Part shown: piece after piece, positions 55,479 to 64,000 of the stretch
Position numbering within the stretch: the stretch's first letter is position 1
Layout: every line of letters begins with the position of its first letter
Source of the DNA: Conchocele bisecta
Lineage: Eukaryota; Mollusca; Bivalvia; Lucinida; Thyasiridae
DNA length: 64,000 bases
Direction: 5' to 3'
Assembly (NCBI GenBank): GCA_029237695.1
Contig: JAQRGA010000040.1
Span: 558,001-622,000, forward strand
The notes under the pieces: model-generated
Told to the model about the DNA's origin: nothing
Seen by the model: the letters and a program-made list of their open reading frames with translations, nothing else
Database searches by the model: none
Program-made: the position numbers and the translations under genes

Positions 55479-58309
55479 TTTGAATATATTAAGAAAATTG
55501 CCATCGGAATGCGTTTTCTGGAAATAGCTATATTTCACATTGGAAAATTTAACCTGAATTGAGAGTTGCCTACAGTAAAAAATGTAACGAGTATACACGC
55601 ATTACTTTCATAATGCAAATAGTATTGACGCATGTCACATACTAATCATGTACATGCAGTGTACCATAATCTTTACGTCTATATATGTATAATCTTTCAG
55701 TTCTGTTTGTGCATGTCTGCTACCACACGCTTACGTGTGGAATAAGAGATAAGAAGCTATTCAACCGATATGAGACCTTAGACCCGGTGACAGGCAGTAC
55801 AATTTCATTAAACTGGTACACAAACAAGTAAGCGTTGTTGGTATGAAGAAACCCGGCCTTACGGCGAACAAATGAGTAACCTAAAGGTTTACTCGGTATT
55901 TTCATACATTCAGCATAACCTCTCGTGTAATGTAAATGTCTATTCCAGAAAGTAATTTGAGGAAAACAGCCGATTTTAATGAAGCTGTAACCTGACTATT
56001 ATCACTTTGTCATATATAATAATAACATATAGCTTCGTATGTACGTTAGTCAGTTCAAAGTAACAAATTATTAGCTGACTATATGGCTTCAACCATGTGC
56101 CTGCCAAGTTCAATACGGATAACATCATGTGTACTGTCGATTTAGTGAACACCGAGTGAGCTAGTCCCAATAATGTGAGTTTCATACTCGGTGCGAACAA
56201 ATGGCATATCACATGTGCCATTTATATAAAAAATGATTTGTACCAGTTCAGTGTGTATAAAGTGCGCAACTCAGCGGTATCTTTCCTGTGTGCAAGATAA
56301 TAGTTTGTTCTACGTTTTAAATTAGTATGCATCCCGACGAAGATGTCTCAATGAGTACTTCAAGCCGAATGATACTCAATATCTGGTTTGATGTCTCATA
56401 TTCGCGTGTATTTAAATAACGTTCACGTGTAATGGATATCAAATAGAGTGATTAACGATGAGGGGGCCAACGAGCAAGGACAAACATAACAGTAGCAATA
56501 CATCCATAGCATCTATGGCACGTGTACAACGGTGGCTACAGAGTCTACAACATGGCCATAAAATGCATGCACTCCACAATCAGTGGTGTACGGTCCCCAC
56601 CAAAAACAATATCTACAATAAATAGGAAAATAACACAAAATATAACAAAGGCTTCACAAAATCGTCTCAGCAGGAATGCTGTCGTACATGGTTTGTCAAG
56701 TATTAAGATTAGTGCTAATCTTGTTACTTTTGGGAAGGCGGATACATGTGGTATGGCCCTGGGGTTAGGTCGGGGTATTCTAAGTTCAGTGGTGAATATT
56801 ATTTATTCCTCCTCATTTTAATATTAAAATCTGAATTTTACCACCACCCACACACCATCAAACCAAGTTAAATATCGGATATGCCATTTGGTTAGCATTA
56901 AAATACGTTAACTCTTAATGGGACAAATTATGATAATTGGTGGCCATTTTTAGCCGTGTGTTTTAATCCCAAATATTGGATTGGCGAAAGCCGGGCGGGC
57001 GAATGACGGCGTGCGGGCGGCGTGTACAATGTTACGTTTTCGTGTTTACGTCCATTTCTTTGTTACTGTACACACCACTACAACTATCCTAAATGTGACT
57101 TTTGTTATTGTTACCTATTATTTCCGCATTATTGACTTAGTAATTTTCAACGTAAAGTTTTCCTGTTTAATTTCATTTATATGTTACCTGGTTACTGTAC
57201 AATATAGGACCACCAAACTTTTGACAGCTTCATAACCAAGTGTTGCCCACAACATACAACTATCCAACATGAGACCATTTTTTTAGCTTGGCTAATTTTT
57301 TTGCGCGTAAATGACTTAGACATTTTCAACGTTGAGTTTGTGTGTTTATGTCTATTTCTCCGTTACTGTATACAACCTATAGTCCACATATGATAAACTG
57401 GCCATTGTTTACAAACAAACGGTCGATATTTAAAACTCAATACAGACAAGGTAAGTAAAAAAACACTATGATTATAATGTACGCATCATACCTATTTTCA
57501 TATGTGCTTCTTAGTCCAGTGATTAGTGCCGAAGTCTAGATCCCCATTGATTCGGGACTTCAAAAAAAGCAGTTGGTCTTTTCTCCATTTAAATAGAACA
57601 TGACGAAGTTGATATCTGAGTTTCATTTAAAGTTAGATTCAGTATGCAACAGGTAATTGGACACGAGGTTTATTCAGTTCTAGTGCCGCCCGCCGCCCGC
57701 CCGCTAAGGCAAAATAATGTCAATAATTGTACCAGGTAATACAATTGAAATGACATTCGTGTATATTAATGACACACGTAAAGGGTGAAACAACTAGATA
57801 GCAAGTGAGCGGGGGCTCACGTATACCCCCGGCCACCGCCTGAACACAGCAACCAACTTTAACACAAAATTTGACCAAAATTCGCGCAATTTGACCTTGC
57901 ATTGGACATGAAGGTCATATGAGTGGCATACAGAATTTAAATGTGGATGATAGATGGAAAGTTAAAAAAAGTTCGTATCAATCCAACTTTAGGCTGCAAA
58001 GTTATTTGGTACTTAAAAACGTCAACCCAGATACATGTATTGCACAATATTTAACACACATTTCTAAGTAATATGACCTTGAGCTTGAGCATGAAGGCCC
58101 CACAGGTGGGTTACGCAATGAACATACGGATGGCTGATAAGTAAATTATTGTTCAAGTCAAACGCAAATTTCCACGTAATTTGACCTTGACCTAGGGCAT
58201 GAAGGTTGCATTGGTGTGCTACAGAATGAAACTTGATTTGCCAGTAAGCGAGCGCTTATAGAATACCCCCGCTTGGACCCTGACACCAGTGAACCCAGCA
58301 ATCAAGTTT
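55477..58309. other. host DNA, no gene seen
   Basis: Several short frames exist, the longest near 56522-56821 (99 codons), but none has a recognisable motif or codon bias. From 57720 onward the sequence is repeat-like with ttgaccttg strings. Confidence 0.4.
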
Positions 58310-58765
58310 AGCAACAATGACATTGACCTTGGATGGTGAAAGTCCATATTCAATAAGTGTCTTGCTCTCATTGATATAAATACTCATGTGAAGTTTCACA
58401 AACCTCGGAAACATCAAGTTATCATGAGTAAACAACCATTATGAATAGCAATTAATATATTGGTAGCAACAGTGACCTTGATCTTGGATGGGCAAAACCC
58501 ATAGTCAATAGGTGTCTTGCCGTCATTGATATCAATGCACATGTGAAGTTTCATGAGGATCGGACACACAGAACTCAAGTTATCATGCGGATACGACAAT
58601 TACGAATAGTAATATTTCTTAGCAACAGTGACCTTGACCTTGGACGGACAAAAACCGATATTCAATAGTTGTCGTGCAGTTATTGATATCAATGCACATG
58701 TGAAGTTTCATGAATATCGGACACACATAACTCAAGTTATCGTGCGGAAACCAAAATGTTACGAA
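58310..58765 (+). repeat. 155-bp tandem array, three units
   Basis: Units start with agcaaca-a/g-tgacattgacc-type sequence at 58310, 58465 and 58621 (155 and 156 bases apart). They contain attgatatcaatgcacatgt and gaagtttcat. Divergence is moderate. It is followed by an acggacgaacgg repeat at 58765-58800. A satellite or tandem repeat of bivalve type, which is inference. Confidence 0.8.
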
Positions 58766-59887
58766 CGAACGGACGGACGAACGGACCAACGGACGTTCCA
58801 ACATTTTGGGTTTATGGGGTATTTCCATTGTTTGAAGAACAATGAAAAAGCCCCTAAACAACAATAGAGTTTATGAGCTTACGGAATATTACAAAGGAAT
58901 CTTTTGTTCCTAACCCCGCCCCTAAGCTCTCAAACCCCCGGACGTTGGCCCGGGCGAACGGACGAACGGACGGAGAAGGTGAATCCATAGTATACCCCCC
59001 TTCCCGCAACGAATCTGACTCATGGTTGCAGATATATTTGGTACTTAAAAACCTTAATGCAAATATTAAACAAGAAATGCCCTGCGGGTCAAGCTCTTGT
59101 GGCAATACTTTCTGTACTTTGATTCACATTCAATGCAGTCAAAGATCAAACTTTCATACACACATTCTCATCAGAGGCTAAGCTAGTTGCAATCTACGTG
59201 TATTGATTCCGATTTTGAAAACACGCGATAGACTGAAAGTTGTAGAAGTAAACATGTATGTGATCTGTATAACTGAGCTACCGGATGATAAAAGAGGCAT
59301 TACGTCCTTTATGGCAAGTGTAGATCATGATCATTATGTAGTTATAATTTATAATGTTCCATTGACAGAATAGCGACAAGTGTAGATCATGTTGCTACGC
59401 TGGTCACACACGTCAGTATGTGTCTTCTCATAGCTAGTTCAGTAATTGGTGGCAGTTGCCTTAGGGGCTGGGAAAAGCTGCGATATATATTATAAGATAG
59501 CCCAGCCAGTTTGTCGTATGTAAAAACATCTTTCTAGAACATTTGGCATCCTATAACAGAGGCGCCGGAGCTGGGGCGGCAGGGGCGACGGCCGCCGCCC
59601 CAATATTTTAGCAAAACAAATAAATTAAAAAAAATCTACAAAAATGTGCATGAGATACCTATTAAAGTTATATCTTAAATGCAGCAGAATGCAGGAAATG
59701 GCATCTAGAATTTTAAAAAAATCGGGGGGGGGGCATGCCCACACACACCCCTACCACTCCTTCGCTTCGCTCGGGTCGACATTCGCCTCCCCAATATGCA
59801 TTTGCTTCCGGCGCCCCTGTATAATCTAGATTTTTATCAGTGATCACCAACCTTTGTCTTGCATTTATGTTATTATGGCTGTATGGA
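58766..59887. other. host repeats, no gene seen
   Basis: Contains acggacgaacgga runs, a second similar stretch near 58945-58975 and a gcgccggagctggggcggca repeat at 59560. No supported gene. Confidence 0.4.
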
Positions 59888-60160
59888 AGTAGTATAGAGG
59901 GAGTCAAAATGATACCACATACGGTGGTATACGTTCCACCCCTCTATACTACTCTATACTACCCCCAACACCCCCGAAAATTGTTTAACGAGGAAATTCT
60001 CTAACTACAGTAAATTTATGAATTATTTCGGCATAGGTGTTTTGGAGAAAATAATTATTTTCTCCCAAGAGAGAATCGAATTTTGAAAAGAGTGAGTCAA
60101 AATGATACCACCAACGTTTTTAAGATAAAAAGTGGTCTTGTAGTCCCAATTATATTGAAC
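59888..60160 (+). repeat. terminal region of copy 4 with fold-back end
   Basis: agtagtatagaggg at 59888 pairs with cccctctatactact at about 59939-59953 around ataccacatacggtggtat, forming a roughly 66-base fold-back. A second end motif (gagtgagtcaaaatgatacc) is at about 60090. cttgtagtcccaatt, shared with the copy 1 TIR, is at about 60134. Confidence 0.7.
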
Positions 60161-60193
60161 AGAAAAAATAAAATACCAATATTATTAGAGAAA

Positions 60194-60562
60194 ATGGATA
60201 ATAAAATACAATTGGAACTGAAAGTTTTTAATGGCTGTGTCGAAGAAGTTTACGAAGAATACGGGGGTTATAGTCCTATATATAAATTCTATACAATGAA
60301 AACACTAGGCGATATCGAATACATAAAATATCAGCGTAATTTATTACGCTCCGATGAAAACTTTGCATTTACAATATTATACCGGCAATTATGCGAACTA
60401 TACAAGAGGCAAATACAAACATTAAGATGGATAATGCGTATCGGATATGAAACTAAGGTGTATTATATAAAAAAATTAAAACTCAACGAACCGTTTACGA
60501 ATATACATTTCTACGATATCGCTTATAAAGAAATTGAAAAAATTATTATTGAACAGAACTAA
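60194..60562 (+). CDS. end-module protein of copies 3 and 4, intact, unknown function
   Basis: A 122-residue product from the ATG at 60194 (MDNKIQLELKVFNGCVEEVY). It is Tyr-, Lys- and Ile-rich with EYGGYSPIYKFYTMKTLGDI and KVYYIKKLKLNEPF, and has no membrane segment. An upstream ATG at 60083 lies in the terminal repeat and is unlikely to be used. The relative in copy 3 is a pseudogene beginning at the same ATG, which supports this start. It occupies the place of the zinc-finger gene of copy 2. No family recognised. Confidence 0.55.
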   Translation: MDNKIQLELKVFNGCVEEVYEEYGGYSPIYKFYTMKTLGDIEYIKYQRNLLRSDENFAFTILYRQLCELYKRQIQTLRWIMRIGYETKVYYIKKLKLNEPFTNIHFYDIAYKEIEKIIIEQN

Positions 60563-60790
60563 TTAATTTATGTTGTAATCACAACACCAAGCAGACGACA
60601 ATGTTACAATTACACGGGTTCTGCATATTTATAGCCGAGGTAAACAGACGTACGGTACACACACTGTTATTTATAGCCGAGTGTATTTCTATGTAAACTG
60701 GCTATCTGGAATTATTTTTCATCAACCTCGAGCGGTCGGATAGGAACGCCGTTGTCATGCAGTTGTTTACCATAGCGATCTCATTTGTAG
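60563..60790. other. non-coding part of copy 4
   Basis: AT-rich sequence with a repeated tatttatagccga (60628 and 60671). No gene. Confidence 0.4.
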
Positions 60791-60905
60791 GGATAGAAAT
60801 AAATAAATAAAAGTTTTAGCTCCAACCGCGGCGCGAACTCACGACCCACGTCTCTATAGAGTGTCGCCTTAACCCACACGACCACGAAGGCTGTTATGAT
60901 AAACA
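60791..60905 (-). repeat. tRNA-like SINE inside copy 4
   Basis: Reading the minus strand: ccttcgtggtcgtgtgggtt (A-box-like), an anticodon-like middle, then gtcgtgagttcgcgcc (B-box-like) and a tail of (TTTA) repeats at 60803-60820. This is the form of a tRNA-derived SINE. Copy 3 lacks it at this place. Confidence 0.55.
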
Positions 60906-61251
60906 TTACCTAGTGTTGTACAATTATCGATTTACACAGACGGTGTGTACACACTTATTTATAAACACTTACGGGATGGTTCGTTATTTTATTAATTAAT
61001 TAATTTTAAGAAAATTATAAAATTATTTATAATTTAAAGCTGAACACCCCCTATTATTACATAGAAAACATATTAATTAACTAAAATAAGAAAACAAATA
61101 TAATACAAATAATTTCACCAACAAAGTTAGGTTTTTCCGGCGCGAGTTCGTACCTCGGCGGCCCTAAAACTTTTTTTTTGTTATTATATTAATTATTATG
61201 TTTACTGATTTAAATGGTTTACTGCACCAATATAATTAATTTTATAATTTT

Positions 61252-61895
61252 TTAAAAAGTATTTACTAAAATTTCACAATTTCGGGATGGTGGTGCTGTA
61301 ACATTTCCTCCGACTTTATTTCCAAGTTTTACCCTAAATTTATCCCAATCAGTACTCTCAATCTTGGGCATGGTGGCGCGCGCTTTGATTCTAATATCAT
61401 TTTTTAATTCTTCATATCTCCCCATTTCTTCCACCACGGATTCAAACTCTAAATTTCATTATCGGTCAACGCTTTGGACAAGATAACGTCTATGCTATTT
61501 TTCTTAGACCTGGCGAGAACGGATATTCTATCATGTTTTCTACTTTTTTTCTCAAGTTTTCCACCCCCGCCCTGATTATCATACAAAGTATTCCAGATAA
61601 AACGGTAATTCCACTCAAAACCCCTGCAAGTGGAACTGCTACAATTGTAGATAGCGTTGCAGCAGTCCCCGCACCACTCATTACAGATAAACTTGCCAGA
61701 ACCGTACTAGATGCTTCAACTATGTTCGCCGCGCGCTTATATTTGTTAGCGTTTCTTTTTATATTTGTACATTCTCTAACTAAAATATCCTGCATAGCGA
61801 CGATATTATCCAACCTAAAATCTAAACTTCTTTCGTTAATTGGATACAGTGTTGTTGGATTGGAATTGACAATTGGAAGCGGTGATTCGTTCTTG
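61252..61895 (-). pseudogene. gene C: two-helix membrane protein (start and frame lost)
   Basis: Aligns with copy 3 over its full length. The start codon is changed from ATG to AAG near 61885. Frame changes lie near 61555 and 61455. The hydrophobic double segment (MSGAGTAATLSTIVAVPLAG) is intact. Confidence 0.68.
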
Positions 61896-61903
61896 ATTAA
61901 ATT

Positions 61904-62098
61904 TTACAAATCAAGTTCAATTAACAATGTAACAATAGTGGAAGAACTCACCGGGTCAGTGATTTTCGTAACAAAGTTAATAACACAACCTTCGGAAAGT
62001 CTAATTGGATCGTCACCGGCGAACAAAACCACCCCTGAAGGCCGTCCAGCGAGTTTATTGACTCCAACCCCCCGTTCTTCCCCATCCACTACAAGATT
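61904..62098 (-). pseudogene. duplicated C-terminal fragment of gene B
   Basis: 61 residues from MDGEERGVGVNKLAG to LLIELDL repeat the end of gene B (62344-62556). It is joined at about 62098 to the fragment of gene C that follows, which marks the duplication junction. Confidence 0.75.
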
Positions 62099-62100
62099 TA

Positions 62101-62322
62101 TTATTTTTTAGCGTTTCTTTTTCTATTTGTACATTCTCTAACTAAAATATCCTGCATAGCGACGATATTATCGAACCTAAAATCTAAACTTCTTTCGTGA
62201 ATTGGATACAGTGTTGATGGAGTGGTATTGAGAATTGGATACAGTGTTGATGGAGTGGTATTGACAATTGGATACAGTGTTGATGGATTGGTATTGACAA
62301 TTGGAAGCGGTGATTCGTTCAT
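62101..62322 (-). pseudogene. duplicated N-terminal fragment of gene C with 36-bp repeats
   Basis: The start MNESPLPIVNTNPSTLYPI is followed by two more 12-residue units (NTTPSTLYPI-V/L) coded by 36-base tandem repeats at about 62205-62290. Then HERSLDFRFDNIVAMQDIL runs on and stops at the junction. It is truncated before the membrane segment. Confidence 0.72.
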
Positions 62323-62343
62323 GATATTCAATATATTGATATT

Positions 62344-63663
62344 TTACAAATCAAGTTCAATTAACAATGAGACAATAGTGGAAGAACTCGCTGGGTCAGC
62401 GATTTTTGTAACAAAGTTAATAACACTACCTTCGGAAAGTCTAATTGGATCGTCACCGGCGAACAAAATCACCGATGAAATATCTCCAGCGAGTTTATTG
62501 ACTCCAACCCCCCGTTCTTCCCCATCCACTACAAGAATTATCACGACCGCGCCCACAGGTTTATAAACATTTACCCAGTAACCGAGCAGACAGCCATTCG
62601 AGGAAGGGAAGGTACCTGGAGATGTTCATGGTGTATCCCCCATATTTATTGTTGGTCGCTTTGGGAAACCGAACGGAATTTAAATTCATAGAGCCCCTCA
62701 TTCAAGGGGCCCGCTTCTCAGCCCAAACTGTGATGACACGTTTTTGCGTTTTCAAAGTTTTCACCAATCCGGCAAGCCCCCCGAATATTTTCAGAGGTCT
62801 CCTCAAGTGCTTTGTTCGTGGCTCTACGAACACGATTCAGTTTTTCGGAAACTTCGGTTATTTTTCCATCTAGTTCAGTAATTGCTGCTTCTCTGTTGAG
62901 AGAGTCCTCTGAGCGCAACACCCTATACGCCTCTGTAAGGGCCGCCTGGTGGTCTTCTCGGGCTTTCTCAATACCCGTTCGGACTCCTTCAACCCCCAGC
63001 CTCTTCCCGAAATTCATTTATTTTTCCATCTAGTTCAATAAGTGATGCAGAGTCCTCTGCGCGCAACACCCTATAAGCCTCCACAAGTGCCGCCTGGTGG
63101 TCTACTCGGAGTCCCTCAACCCCTAACCGGGTCTCTTTTTGAAATTCTGTTATGTTTTCACCTAGTTCAGTAAGTGCTGCTTCTCTGTTGAGAGAGTCCT
63201 CTGAGCGCAACACCCTATAAGCCTCCGTAAGGGCCGCCTGGTGGTCTTCTCGGACTTTATCAATACCCGTTCGGGCCTCTTTACGAAATTCGGTTATTTT
63301 TTCACCTAGTTCAGTAAGTGCTGCTTCTCTGTTGAGAGAGTCCTCTGAGCGCAAAACCCCATACGCCTCTGTAAGGGCCGCCTCGTGGTCTTCTCGGGCT
63401 TTCTCAATACCCGTTCGGGCCTCTTTTTGAAATTCTGTTACTTTTCCTCCTAGTTCAATAATTGATGCTTGACCCTCTGAGAGCAGCACCCCATAAGCCT
63501 CCTGGTCTATCGCAATAGCCGTTCGGACTCCCTAAATTTTTACCCGGGTCTCTTCCACAACTTGTGCAGTCGCCGTCAGCACGTCGACTCTAAGCTGTGC
63601 TATACTCCTGTTAATCCCTTTTGTGGCCACCGATATAGTTTTATTGATCAGGGCCTTGGTTTA
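62344..63663 (-). pseudogene. gene B: fibre-like protein with four to five shaft units (truncated)
   Basis: Shaft markers lie at 63474, 63342, 63198, 63054 and 62906 (spacing 132, 144, 144, 148 bases), with units like DHQAALTEAYRVLRSEDSLN and REAALTELGEKITEFRKEAR. The 166-residue open piece (62989-63489) is almost pure shaft. The neck (RRATNKALEETSENIRG) and a head with frame damage follow to 62344. The N-terminal cap beyond 63663 is missing. Confidence 0.65.
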
Positions 63664-64000
63664 CTTCTAACGACTAAAATGCTATTAATTGAAAAATTAT
63701 GATTGTCTGTAAATTTCACATTAACTCTGTTTTCTTGTAAACAATTATTGGATTTACATTTCTTGAGCCTATGCTCATCAATTGAAATCTTCAGACGATC
63801 CTAAGTTTGCAACGAAAATCTTAGTCGTACGAAGTTTAGTGAAATTGGCCCCTGGTCTGGCCCTAACATACGTCTTAAGCATATTTGTATGTGACAGTTG
63901 AATATGGTTATACCCTTTATGTGAGTTACGATTATTCGTAATTCTATTACTTTTAGGGGAAAGGGCCAAGTGATTTTAGTGTGGTATGGACCTGACACCA
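63664..64000. other. right host flank, no gene seen
   Basis: AT-rich, no supported feature after the copy 4 breakpoint. Confidence 0.4.

Larger units (their letters stand above)
59888..63663 (-). mobile_element. Polinton/Maverick element, copy 4, inverted and truncated
   Basis: Starts AGTAGTATAGAGGG at 59888 and is close to copy 3 in order: end-module frame, non-coding part, gene C and gene B. It ends inside the N-terminal part of gene B at about 63663, followed by host DNA. A partial tandem duplication (gene C start plus gene B end) lies at 61748-62535. Confidence 0.82.

Noticed and set aside
55157..55598. Long Ser-Leu and Arg-Glu frames
   Set aside because: Translation of the CT/AG microsatellite in each frame.
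56522..56821. 99-codon frame as a gene
   Set aside because: No motif, no splice or promoter context, and composition like the flanks.
60820..60900. tRNA-Leu or tRNA-Ser gene on the minus strand
   Set aside because: The acceptor ends do not pair well and a TTTA-repeat tail follows, so a SINE is more likely.
62718..63489. CRISPR-like or satellite repeats of 132-148 bp
   Set aside because: Periods are multiples of three apart from indels and code for coiled-coil shaft units of gene B.

Overview
The window looks like a stretch of animal genome, most likely a marine bivalve mollusc. This is inference from a low-GC, intron-style background with almost no long open frames. It carries a Ty3/gypsy relic, LINE and tRNA-derived SINE fragments, a histone H4 pseudogene, satellite-like tandem arrays and 'gaccttgacc'-type repeats of the kind common in bivalves. 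There is no bacterial operon structure and no CRISPR array.

The main content is four related copies of a large self-synthesising DNA transposon of the Polinton/Maverick type (adintovirus-like). Copy 1 (539-15470) has both ends, with about 140-bp terminal inverted repeats beginning AGTAG. It sits between two copies of CTCAAGT, as expected for the roughly 6-bp target duplication of Polintons. Copy 2 (19396-30558, same orientation) has its right end, but its left part is missing and a Ty3/gypsy fragment takes that place. Copy 3 (42763-50668) and copy 4 (59888-63663) are inverted and truncated, and keep only the capsid-side end.

Gene order in copy 1 is: zinc finger (-), protein-primed family B DNA polymerase (+), retroviral-type integrase (-), a run of small genes (-) of which several have membrane segments, FtsK/A32-type packaging ATPase (-), major capsid protein (-), an Ala-Pro-linker membrane protein (+), a conserved 490-residue-class protein P (-), a penton/minor-capsid-like gene A (+), a fibre-like gene B (+) and a small two-helix membrane protein C (+). 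Polymerase and integrase would replicate and integrate the DNA. The ATPase would package it into a capsid built from the MCP and gene A product. Gene B looks like a coiled-coil shaft carrying a C-terminal head. I saw no adenain-type protease. Most genes are broken by nonsense codons, frameshifts or deletions, so these are decaying copies. The intact single genes (MCP of copy 2 up to its shifted C-terminus, protein P of copy 3 for most of its length, gene C of copies 1 and 2) show what the parent encoded.

Host-side regions: 1-538 and 15471-16017 flank copy 1 and match, inverted, a continuous copy at 31464-32324. 16190-19396 is a 5'-truncated Ty3/gypsy element on the minus strand. 30559-42762 is repeat-rich DNA with an H4 pseudogene, a LINE relic, two dispersed repeat pairs, one unexplained exon-like frame and a 167-bp tandem array into which copy 3 inserted. 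50669-59887 has one possible host first exon, a SINE, a LINE 3' end, a CT microsatellite and a 155-bp tandem array.

The most unusual signal is a family of short perfect or near-perfect palindromes (CCAATC-NN-GATTGG and variants). They are scattered through the Polinton copies, in the TIRs and inside linker-coding segments, and they differ in presence between paralogous copies. I found none in the host DNA.
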